A stretch of 11,737 nucleotides of DNA from an uncultured bacterium (GTDB taxonomy: Bacteria; Bacteroidota; Bacteroidia; Chitinophagales; Chitinophagaceae). The position numbers and the translations under genes were made by a program. The DNA lies in the NCBI GenBank assembly GCA_903957405.1, contig CAJBPC010000705.1:1-11737 (forward strand), written 5' to 3'. The notes under the pieces were generated by a model, which saw only the letters and a program-made list of their open reading frames with translations, searched no databases and was not told the origin of the DNA. Shown piece after piece: positions 1 through 6,311 of the stretch. The first letter of the stretch is position 1, and every line of letters begins with the position of its first letter.

Positions 1-546
1 GAACTGTCGATGAAAGTGGCCGGTACACTCATCGAGCAGATAGAACATCTTTCGAAGATCGCAGCGGAATTCTCAGAGTTCGCGAATATCGGTAACCTCA
101 GCAATGAGCATTTCGACCTCCATGAGGTGCTGGATTCGTTGATGTCTTTGCACAGCCTGAATGAGAAGGTCGAGATTTCCTGGCATCGGCCGGAGGGGAT
201 GGCGATGGTGAAAGCCGACCGGACACAAATGAATCGATTGTTCACCAATCTGCTGCAGAACGCCATTGAGGCCATTCCCGACGACAGGCAGGGCGTCATC
301 AGGATACTGGAGGAGTTTGAAGACGGTGTGGTACGCATCAGCGTTTCAGACAATGGGGTGGGCATTCCTGCCGCCATGCAGTCGCGGATCTTCACGCCCA
401 ACTTCACGACCAAAACGTCAGGTACCGGGCTCGGACTAGCCATGTGCAAGGGGATCGTAGAGCAGGCGAGGGGTGAGATATGGTTCGAGACGAAGGCCGG
501 GGAGGGCACGGTTTTTCATATCACCTTACCCTATGAGAAGAGCTGA
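1..546 (+). CDS. Sensor histidine kinase, C-terminal part (5' end outside window)
   Basis: The reading frame is open from base 1 to the TGA at 544-546, so this is the 3' part of a longer gene. The first ~30 residues (ending in HLSKIAAEFSEFANIG) resemble the second helix of a DHp dimerisation domain; the phosphoacceptor histidine must lie upstream. The rest is a complete HATPase_c domain: N box (NLLQNAIEAI), G1 box (DNGVGIP), F box (IFTPNFTTK) and G2 box (GTGLGLAMCKGIVE), ending soon after, as usual. It should bind ATP and phosphorylate the missing histidine. The DHp and N-box region recalls NtrY/NtrB-like kinases of Bacteroidota, but sensor domain and partner regulator are not visible, so the signal is unknown. 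An internal ATG at 10 is not the true start. It converges on polX, with 139 nt between the stops; a T8 run at 669-676 lies there, but I see no convincing hairpin. Confidence 0.9.
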   Translation, partial: ELSMKVAGTLIEQIEHLSKIAAEFSEFANIGNLSNEHFDLHEVLDSLMSLHSLNEKVEISWHRPEGMAMVKADRTQMNRLFTNLLQNAIEAIPDDRQGVIRILEEFEDGVVRISVSDNGVGIPAAMQSRIFTPNFTTKTSGTGLGLAMCKGIVEQARGEIWFETKAGEGTVFHITLPYEKS

Positions 547-685
547 GTCGCCGGATCATTCAAATCAGACAACACCCTGCCTTGGAGTCCTCCATGTGGC
601 CCTCAGCCTGTGTCGACTTTGGCTCGGAATGGATGCGTGGTCATGTGCAGGGATAGGGATGGCGTGATTTTTTTTGTATTTATGG

Positions 686-2359
686 TTAACGCTTCAGCCC
701 CGACTTTCTGTTCTCGAGATATTCCCTGATTTCCATTCCAGACATACTGCTCAGGTTGAATGCTTTGGTGAGTCCTCCTTTTTGTGCAGCGAGTACGCCA
801 AATCGAATATCGCGAAATCCTTCGGCCGAGTGTGCATCCGGATTGATCGATAGCCGTACCCCTTTGTTCATGGCCGACTGGATCCATGACCAGTCGATGT
901 CGAGCCTTCGCGGGTGTGCGTTGATTTCTATGGTGACATGGTGGGCTGCGCAAGCATCGATGATGCGCAGGTGATCGACCGGGTATCCCGGTCGGCTCAG
1001 TAAGAGTCGTCCTGTCATGTGACCGAGGATCGTGGTGTATGGATTTTCAATGGCCGTCAGCAGTCGTTGCATGGCTTTTTCTTCCGTCATCTTGAGGTTT
1101 GAGTGGATCGAAGCGATGACGAGGTCGAAGGTGGCGAGCACTTCATCGGGGTAGTCCATCCTACCATCGCCGAGGATGTCGCATTCAATGCTTTTGAAGA
1201 TGTGAAAGGGTGCGAATGCACTATTCAGTGCGTCTATCTCGGCATGTTGTTCCAAGATTTTTTCTATGCTCAGTCCGCCCGCATAGCTAGCCGAACGGCT
1301 GTGGTCGCTGATGACGAGGTATTCCATCCCCATTCCGATGCATGCCTTAGCCATGTCGCTGATGGATTGGCTGCCGTCGCTCCAGGTACTGTGCGAATGT
1401 ATGATGCCTTTAATGTCAACCACTTCGATGGTGTCTTTCAGCATGCCGGTCCTGGCCTGTGTGATGACGGACTCATCTTCTCTTCTGCATGCTGGAATGA
1501 ATGGCAGTCCTGCCGACCGGAAGATGTCCTCTTCATCTTTGTATGATCCCAGTTCGTTATGGAGGGGACCCCATGCTTCTCTGAATGCGCTGCTGCAGCT
1601 GGTCTCGAACAATCGCTTTGCGAATGTATCATTCGTTGCATGATGGAATGTGACGGGAATATTTTCCGGTCCGCGAAAGCGAGAGGCACCGTCTGTGGAT
1701 TCGATTTGCGAATATCCGTTGTCCGCAAGAAATGATGACAGTTGTCCCGGGGGGGCGGTAGTGATCCATTCGAGCGCATCGAGGACGACGGATTGCATTC
1801 TGAACGCGCCGGTGACGGCGAAGCGGCTTTCCGGGATTTTCTCACGGATGGCCTTTTCGAAGGATTCGGCATAGGTGCAGACTTCGGCGTATAGGAATTT
1901 ATCTTTATGCCGGAGTAAGAATTCGATGGCTTCTTTCACGTTTTGTTGTGTCTTTGCTCCGAAACCCTTGTACATCAACAGGCGGTTTTCCTGGCATGCA
2001 TACAACAGTTCTCCGATGCTTTCGATGCCCATTTCCTTCCAGATGGTGGCGATTTTTTTTGGGCCGAGACCCTTTACCTGCAAGAGTTCCAGCACGCCTG
2101 TCGGGGTGCTGGCGATGATGTCGTCCAGTGCTTTAAGTCTGCCGGTATCTAGGATTTCGAGTATCTTCTTTGCTGTTGAATCTCCTATGCCTTTTTGTGC
2201 GGCGATGCTGTTGCGGTCCATTTCCGGCAGTGGATCTTTCAGTTGTTCGATGTTGTATGCCGCGATGGAATATGATTTGGCGCGAAAGGTGTTTTCTCCA
2301 TGTATGTCCATGAGTTTGGCGAGCATGGAAAACTGGTCTGCGATGAAGTAATTGTCCAT
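686..2359 (-). CDS. polX: PolX-family protein with degenerate polymerase domain and intact PHP phosphoesterase domain
   Basis: 557 residues from the chosen start (MDNYFIADQF). Helix-hairpin-helix segments lie near 55-69, 95-112 and 130-145, then a PolX-like nucleotidyltransferase region (~155-300), then a C-terminal PHP domain (~315-557). All PHP metal-site motifs are visible: HSH (321-323) with SDG, SDH (351-353), E392 in SIECDI, H419 in ASIHS, H447 in LGHMTGR and D508/H510 in NPDAHS. In family members this domain gives 3'-5' exonuclease or related phosphoesterase activity for DNA repair. The polymerase catalytic region looks inactive: the usual GS..RR.......D.D motif reads TGAFRMQSVVLDALEW (183-198), and the third Asp position (IPVDL type) reads IPVTF. 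In-frame ATGs at 2431 and 2389 fall before or at the end of a terminator, so 2359 is preferred. No obvious promoter or ribosome-binding site is seen. Confidence 0.9.
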   Translation of the reverse strand: MDNYFIADQFSMLAKLMDIHGENTFRAKSYSIAAYNIEQLKDPLPEMDRNSIAAQKGIGDSTAKKILEILDTGRLKALDDIIASTPTGVLELLQVKGLGPKKIATIWKEMGIESIGELLYACQENRLLMYKGFGAKTQQNVKEAIEFLLRHKDKFLYAEVCTYAESFEKAIREKIPESRFAVTGAFRMQSVVLDALEWITTAPPGQLSSFLADNGYSQIESTDGASRFRGPENIPVTFHHATNDTFAKRLFETSCSSAFREAWGPLHNELGSYKDEEDIFRSAGLPFIPACRREDESVITQARTGMLKDTIEVVDIKGIIHSHSTWSDGSQSISDMAKACIGMGMEYLVISDHSRSASYAGGLSIEKILEQHAEIDALNSAFAPFHIFKSIECDILGDGRMDYPDEVLATFDLVIASIHSNLKMTEEKAMQRLLTAIENPYTTILGHMTGRLLLSRPGYPVDHLRIIDACAAHHVTIEINAHPRRLDIDWSWIQSAMNKGVRLSINPDAHSAEGFRDIRFGVLAAQKGGLTKAFNLSSMSGMEIREYLENRKSGLKR

Positions 2360-2389
2360 GGGTGGGAAATTAGATGATTGGACTGACAT

Positions 2390-2415
2390 AAAAAAAGTCC
2401 CGCTTCGGGCGGGAC
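2390..2415 (-). terminator. Rho-independent terminator of the H1-like gene
   Basis: A perfect 7-bp GC-rich stem (GTCCCGC / GCGGGAC, 2397-2403 and 2409-2415) with a 5-nt loop is followed on the minus strand by seven T (2390-2396). It lies 25 nt past the stop of the lysine/alanine-rich gene and just before polX. It therefore separates the two transcripts and argues against a polX start at 2431 or 2389. Confidence 0.9.
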
Positions 2416-2440
2416 AAGATAACATTTCCAAGAGGTCTTT

Positions 2441-2671
2441 TCAGGAGTTCTTGGCAGCGGCTTTTTTAGCGACACTTTTTACTGCGGCTTTCTTGACGGC
2501 CTTTTTAGCAGCGGGTTTTACTGCGGCTTTGGCGACGGCTTTAACGGCAGCTTTTTTAACAGCTTTTTTAGCTACTTTTTTTACAGCAGCTTTTTTTACG
2601 GCCTTTTTAGCTGCGGGCTTTGCAGCAGCCTTGACCGCCGCTTTTTTTACAGCTTTTTTTGCAGTTGCCAT
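2441..2671 (-). CDS. Lysine/alanine-rich histone H1-like DNA-binding protein
   Basis: A 76-residue protein made almost only of Ala (30), Lys (27) and Val (12), with two Pro and no acidic or aromatic residue. It is strongly basic, with KKAVKKAAVK at residues 5-14, 22-31, 35-44 and 56-65. Such composition is typical of bacterial proteins resembling the histone H1 C-terminal tail, which bind DNA or RNA non-specifically and can compact the nucleoid; this role is inferred from composition. It is a real gene: frame intact, Bacteroidota-type promoter upstream (2714-2745), leader of about 35 nt and a strong terminator 25 nt after the stop. Residues 5-38 and 39-72 form an imperfect 34-residue tandem duplication. 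Neighbours are rpmA upstream and polX downstream; the terminator makes it a unit separate from polX. Being low-complexity, it cannot be assigned to a precise family by eye. Confidence 0.85.
   Translation of the reverse strand: MATAKKAVKKAAVKAAAKPAAKKAVKKAAVKKVAKKAVKKAAVKAVAKAAVKPAAKKAVKKAAVKSVAKKAAAKNS
2456..2659 (-). repeat. Imperfect tandem duplication (2 x 102 nt) inside the H1-like gene
   Basis: Codons 5-38 (2558-2659) and 39-72 (2456-2557) align without gaps over 34 residues, about 26 identical, including a shared KPAAKKAVKKAAVK core at residues 18-31 and 52-65. This suggests growth by duplication of a 102-nt unit. Such a stretch is prone to slippage, so copy number may vary between strains. 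Confidence 0.7.
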
Positions 2672-2711
2672 TTTGTTTACAGAATTTAATGGTTAGTAAA
2701 AAAAAATGCAG

Positions 2712-2735
2712 TTTAAAAGTATCAACACTTTTAAA
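2712..2735. repeat. 9-bp inverted repeat upstream of the H1-like gene
   Basis: TTTAAAAGT (2712-2720) and ACTTTTAAA (2727-2735) are exact inverted copies around a 6-nt spacer. The dyad covers the putative -7 element of the H1-like gene. On the minus strand it is followed, five bases on, by nine T (2698-2706). It may be a weak A/T-rich terminator for rpmA, or an operator; the sequence does not decide. Confidence 0.5.
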
Positions 2736-2745
2736 TCCTGCAAAA
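2714..2745 (-). promoter_or_regulatory. Bacteroidota-type promoter for the H1-like gene
   Basis: On the minus strand TTTTG (2741-2745) is followed after 19 nt by TACTTTTA (2714-2721), one mismatch from the TAnnTTTG -7 consensus of the Bacteroidota primary sigma factor. Initiation would be near 2707, giving a leader of about 35 nt. Confidence 0.6.
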
Positions 2746-2780
2746 TCTTTTTTGTATTCTGTAAGATGCGTGGCGATGGG

Positions 2781-3047
2781 TCAGCCGGCGATCTCTGCAG
2801 CGGAAACGGAAACGATGGTTTTATCGCCTTTCGTTTTTCTGAATTCCACAACGCCTGTTGCCAGTGCGAAGAGTGTGAAATCCCTGCCGACGCCTACGTT
2901 CTTGCCGGGGTGGTATACGGTCCCGCGCTGGCGCAGGATGATATTGCCTGCAAGTGCGGCTTGTCCGCCGAATATTTTTACGCCGAGTCTTTTGCTTTCT
3001 GAATCACGGCCGTTTTTTACACTGCCTTCGCCTTTTTTGTGAGCCAT
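2781..3047 (-). CDS. rpmA: 50S ribosomal protein L27
   Basis: The 88-residue product has the typical L27 sequence: MAHKKGEGSVKNGRDSESKRLGVK at the N terminus, then FGGQ, GNIILRQRGTVYHPGKNVGVGRD and a FALATGVVEF core. L27 sits near the peptidyl-transferase centre, with its N-terminal tail reaching the P-site tRNA. Here the protein starts directly with MAHKK, without the cleavable N-terminal extension found in many Firmicutes. Length is normal. It lies 41 nt after rplU and is read in the same direction, the common rplU-rpmA order, so it is probably transcribed from the rplU promoter (3414-3443). The T-rich region and dyad at 2698-2735 may end the transcript. Confidence 0.98.
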   Translation of the reverse strand: MAHKKGEGSVKNGRDSESKRLGVKIFGGQAALAGNIILRQRGTVYHPGKNVGVGRDFTLFALATGVVEFRKTKGDKTIVSVSAAEIAG

Positions 3048-3088
3048 AGCTTGCGGTTTGAGTATTGGTTAATGGGGTGTACAGATGA

Positions 3089-3391
3089 TCAGGCGATCGA
3101 TGAGATCTTGAGTTGGGTGTACACGGTGCGGTGACCTTTTTTCTTACGGAAGCCCTTTCTTCTTTTCATTTTGAAGGCGATGACCTTGTCACCTTGTCTT
3201 TCTCCGATGATTTCGGCGCTTACTTTCACCGTGATGTCTGAGCCGATGGTCAGTTTGCCCGCATCGTCGACCAGCAAAACCTCCGTGAAATCGATCTTGT
3301 CTCCGGTGTTACCCTCGATGTGCGGAACATAGAAGCTTTGACCTTCCTTGACCCGGAACTGTTGACCTGCTATTTTAACAACTGCGAACAT
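3089..3391 (-). CDS. rplU: 50S ribosomal protein L21
   Basis: The 100-residue product begins MFAVVKIAGQQFRVKEGQ and has the L21 features: a KIDF-EVLLV segment, then a basic C-terminal stretch (KMKRRKGFRKKKGHRTVYTQLKI) that binds 23S rRNA. L21 is an early-assembling protein of the large subunit. An upstream in-frame ATG at 3442 would add 17 unrelated residues and would lie upstream of the -7 element, so 3391 is chosen; this matches the family N terminus. First gene of an rplU-rpmA pair. A strong Bacteroidota promoter ends about 23 nt before the start codon, giving a short leader of roughly 16 nt. Confidence 0.98.
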   Translation of the reverse strand: MFAVVKIAGQQFRVKEGQSFYVPHIEGNTGDKIDFTEVLLVDDAGKLTIGSDITVKVSAEIIGERQGDKVIAFKMKRRKGFRKKKGHRTVYTQLKISSIA

Positions 3392-3413
3392 AGTCTTCCA
3401 AAATTTAGGATGG

Positions 3414-3443
3414 CAAAGGTAGGGAATTTCCCTGTAAATCAAA
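3414..3443 (-). promoter_or_regulatory. Bacteroidota-type promoter of rplU-rpmA
   Basis: On the minus strand TTTG (3440-3443) is followed after 18 nt by TACCTTTG (3414-3421), an exact TAnnTTTG match. Initiation would be near 3407, 16 nt before the rplU ATG. The spacer holds the palindrome GGGAATTTCCC (3422-3432), whose meaning is unclear. Confidence 0.75.
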
Positions 3444-3477
3444 TTAAAGAAACAAAAAATCTTGCATTTTAGGTCCG

Positions 3478-3506
3478 TTCAATGTCTGAGGAAAAAAATA
3501 TCTTTG
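3478..3506 (+). promoter_or_regulatory. Putative promoter of the GH3-dxr-rseP cluster
   Basis: TATCTTTG at 3499-3506 matches the TAnnTTTG -7 element exactly. The upstream element is poor: TTC at 3478-3480 is 18 nt away, where TTG is expected. Initiation near 3512 would give a leader of about 18 nt to the ATG at 3530, and would exclude the earlier ATG at 3482. Confidence 0.45.
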
Positions 3507-3529
3507 TTCTTCAACGATGCCAACTTCCC

Positions 3530-5032
3530 ATGAAGATCAAGTCCTTCCTGGCCCGGCCATTCGCCAGTTATATCCATAAACAGATCCGCAAAGGTATGGC
3601 GACCGCGGCAGAGGACCAGAAAAGGATCCTCAGGGAGCTTGTGAAAACGGGCCGATCCACCGAATTCGGTCAGGAGCACCATTTTCGTGAGATCGATGAC
3701 CATGACGCTTTCCGACAGGGGGTGCCTGTCAGGGATTACGAGATGATCCGTCCCTGGATAGAAAAGATCAAGGAAGGGCGTCACAATGTCTTGTGGAAGG
3801 GGTTGCCCATTTATTTCGCCAAGACATCCGGCACGACGAGCGGGGTGAAATACATCCCCATCACCAAGGATTCCATCCCCAACCACATCAATACGGCGCG
3901 CAATGCCCTGCTGTGCTACATGGCTGAAACGGGCAACCACCTTTTTGCCAACGGAAAGATGATCTTTTTATCCGGTTCTCCGGAATTGGAGCGTGTGGGC
4001 GGGGTGCCTACCGGCCGCCTCAGTGGGATCGTCAACCATCACATACCGAGTTATCTGCGAAAGAACCAGCTTCCGAGTTACACCACCAATTGCATTGAGG
4101 ATTGGGAGACCAAGCTCGACAAGATCATCGAGGAGACGATGGGGCAAGACATGACATTGATCAGCGGCATCCCTCCCTGGATGCAGATGTACTTTGACCG
4201 CCTCATAGAGCGGAGCGGTAAGCCCGTCAAAGAACTCTTCCCCAATTTCTCCATCATGGTGCATGGGGGGGTGAACTTCCTGCCGTACCGGAGCAACCTC
4301 ATGCAGTCGATCGGTGGGTCGGTGGATACGCTCGAGACTTTTCCTGCATCCGAAGGTTTTTTTGCGTTCCAGGATACGCCGGACCATGGCAATGGCCTGC
4401 TGCTGAACACTGATTCCGGTATCTTCTTCGAATTCGTACCCGCGCAGGAGATCTTCCATGAGAAGCCGACGCGATTAGGGCTACACGAGGTGAAGACGGG
4501 TGTGAACTACGCGCTAGTCATCAGCAACAATGCGGGACTTTGGGGTTATAATATCGGGGATACGGTGCGTTTCGTCTCCCTCGATCCCTATCGCATCGAA
4601 GTGACGGGGCGCATCAAGCATTTCATTTCCGCCTTTGGCGAGCATGTCATCGGCGAAGAGGTGGAGTACAGTCTGATCAAGGCCGCGCAGGAAGCAGGTT
4701 GCGGCATCGTGGAGTTCAGTGTCGCCCCGCTGATACCATCAGGCGACGGGCAGCCCTGTCATGAGTGGTTCGTTGAATTCGAGCGTATTCCGGACGATCT
4801 GGAGCAATTTGCACGGCAGGTCGATATAAACCTGCGGCAAAAAAATATTTATTACGACGACCTTTTACGGGGAAATATCCTTAGGCCTTTGGTCATCAGG
4901 CCATTGCAGAAGAATGCCTTCATCTCATACATGCGCTCCATTGGAAAACTCGGCGGACAGAACAAGGTGCCCCGGCTCAGCAATGACCGGATTCTTGCGG
5001 ATGCGCTGAGTCCTTATGTTATTTCCGCCTAA
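3530..5032 (+). CDS. GH3-family acyl-acid-amido synthetase (substrate unknown)
   Basis: With the start at 3530 (MKIKSFLARPFASYI) the product has 500 residues, the usual size for bacterial GH3 proteins. GH3 enzymes belong to the ANL adenylating superfamily: they activate a carboxylic acid with ATP and join it to an amine, typically an amino acid. The three ATP-binding motifs are visible: KTSGTTSGVKYIP (about 98-110), the YASSE-like FPASEGFF (271-278) and GYNIGDTVRF (339-348), followed by TGRIKHFISAFGEHV at the hinge to the C-terminal domain. No signal peptide or membrane segment is seen, so it is probably cytoplasmic. Plant members conjugate auxin or jasmonate; the bacterial substrate is unknown to me and cannot be read from sequence. 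An in-frame ATG at 3482 would add 16 residues, but a -7-like element at 3499-3506 favours 3530. The gene ends 19 nt before dxr, suggesting co-transcription. Confidence 0.92.
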   Translation: MKIKSFLARPFASYIHKQIRKGMATAAEDQKRILRELVKTGRSTEFGQEHHFREIDDHDAFRQGVPVRDYEMIRPWIEKIKEGRHNVLWKGLPIYFAKTSGTTSGVKYIPITKDSIPNHINTARNALLCYMAETGNHLFANGKMIFLSGSPELERVGGVPTGRLSGIVNHHIPSYLRKNQLPSYTTNCIEDWETKLDKIIEETMGQDMTLISGIPPWMQMYFDRLIERSGKPVKELFPNFSIMVHGGVNFLPYRSNLMQSIGGSVDTLETFPASEGFFAFQDTPDHGNGLLLNTDSGIFFEFVPAQEIFHEKPTRLGLHEVKTGVNYALVISNNAGLWGYNIGDTVRFVSLDPYRIEVTGRIKHFISAFGEHVIGEEVEYSLIKAAQEAGCGIVEFSVAPLIPSGDGQPCHEWFVEFERIPDDLEQFARQVDINLRQKNIYYDDLLRGNILRPLVIRPLQKNAFISYMRSIGKLGGQNKVPRLSNDRILADALSPYVISA

Positions 5033-5051
5033 AGAACGTTATTTTTAATAC

Positions 5052-6260
5052 ATGAATTCAGGCCAACCCCAATCCGTCCATATGGCCGGTAACACGATAA
5101 GAGCGCCACGCAAGCGCATTGCCATCTTCGGATCCACGGGCTCGATCGGCACGCAGGCGCTGGATGTGATAAAATCCAATACCGATCGGTTCGAGGTGTC
5201 GATCCTTACCGCCCAAAGCAACCACGGCCTGCTTATCGAGCAAGCGCTCCGCCATCAGCCGCATACGGTGGTGATCGGGGATGACTCCAAATACGACGTG
5301 GTCAGAGAGGCGCTTTCTGGCAAGGGCATCCATGTGATGGCGGGTCCGGCATCGATCGAGGAGGCGGCCGGTTTCGAAGATTACGACATGATGCTCGCTG
5401 CGATCGTAGGGTTCGCCGGGCTCCGGCCCACGCTGCGGGCCATAGAATCCGGAAAGCATATCGCGCTTGCCAACAAAGAAACGCTGGTCGTTGCCGGAGA
5501 CATCGTGATGCAGAAGGCGATTGAAAAGCGGGTGCCTGTGATACCGGTCGATTCGGAGCATTCCGCGATCTTCCAGTGCCTTGTCGGAGAACTCCAGAAC
5601 CGCATCGAGAAGGTCGTATTGACGGCCTCCGGCGGACCATTTTTGGGAAAGAAGCCCAATTTTCTGGTGAATGTGAAGCGCGATCATGCGCTGCGTCATC
5701 CCAATTGGACGATGGGTGCGAAGATCAGCATCGATTCGGCCACGCTCATGAACAAAGGGCTCGAGATGATCGAGGCCAAGTGGCTCTTCAACCTGAAGCC
5801 CGAGCAGATCCAGGTGGTCGTGCATCCACAGAGCATCATCCACAGCATGGTGCAGTTCGAGGACGGCAGCATCAAGGCGCAGATGGGACTGCCTGACATG
5901 AAACTGCCCATCCAATACGCGTTGGCCTATCCGGGCAGGATCCCCAACGAGTTTCCCCGCTTCGATTTCACCAAAACGAGTAGCCTCACCTTCGAGCAGC
6001 CCGATCTGAAGACATTCCGCAATCTGGCCATTGCCGGGGAGGCGATGTACAAGGGCGGGAACGCACCGGCGGTGCTCAATGCCGCCAACGAGATCGCAGT
6101 CTTCGGATTCCTGCACAACCGCATAGGCTTCCTTGAGATGACCGATGTGATCGAACAGACGATGGCCAAAATGCCATTCATCCAGCGACCCACGCTACAG
6201 GAATATTTTGAAAGCGACGCGGAGGCACGTAATTTTGCCGCCTCACTCCTGAAGATGTAA
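5052..6260 (+). CDS. dxr: 1-deoxy-D-xylulose-5-phosphate reductoisomerase
   Basis: Dxr converts 1-deoxy-D-xylulose 5-phosphate to 2-C-methyl-D-erythritol 4-phosphate with NADPH, the first committed step of the MEP isoprenoid pathway, in the cytoplasm. The 402-residue product has the NADPH-binding loop GSTGSIG (27-33), ANKETLV (140-146), the metal ligands D167 and E169 in PVDSEHSAIFQ, TASGGPF (191-197), and the substrate/metal segment IDSATLMNKGLEMIEAKW with N234, K235 and E238. The C-terminal part (VHPQSIIHSMVQFEDGS, NAANEIAV) is complete. All active-site residues I can check are present. The N terminus runs about ten residues longer than usual; M11 (5082) is a possible alternative start. It lies 19 nt after the GH3 gene and 51 nt before rseP, in the same direction. 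Confidence 0.97.
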   Translation: MNSGQPQSVHMAGNTIRAPRKRIAIFGSTGSIGTQALDVIKSNTDRFEVSILTAQSNHGLLIEQALRHQPHTVVIGDDSKYDVVREALSGKGIHVMAGPASIEEAAGFEDYDMMLAAIVGFAGLRPTLRAIESGKHIALANKETLVVAGDIVMQKAIEKRVPVIPVDSEHSAIFQCLVGELQNRIEKVVLTASGGPFLGKKPNFLVNVKRDHALRHPNWTMGAKISIDSATLMNKGLEMIEAKWLFNLKPEQIQVVVHPQSIIHSMVQFEDGSIKAQMGLPDMKLPIQYALAYPGRIPNEFPRFDFTKTSSLTFEQPDLKTFRNLAIAGEAMYKGGNAPAVLNAANEIAVFGFLHNRIGFLEMTDVIEQTMAKMPFIQRPTLQEYFESDAEARNFAASLLKM

Positions 6261-6311
6261 TGACATCAGCACAGACGTTTTTCATTCCCTTTAACAAACA
6301 GGAACACTGAT

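Noticed and set aside
575..676. CCCTGC (575-580) and GCAGGG (647-652) followed by T8 (669-676) between the histidine kinase and polX
   Set aside because: The loop would be 66 nt and the T run begins 16 nt after the stem; not a credible intrinsic terminator.
2352..2696. A 114-codon plus-strand frame rich in Ala, Phe and Thr, looking like a membrane protein
   Set aside because: It is the antisense of the Lys/Ala-rich gene: reversed Lys and Ala codons read as Phe, Leu and Ala. The promoter and terminator fit the minus strand.
5058..6116. A 352-codon minus-strand open frame opposite dxr
   Set aside because: It overlaps a fully motif-supported dxr gene on the other strand, has no recognisable domain, and its openness is explained by the codon composition of dxr.
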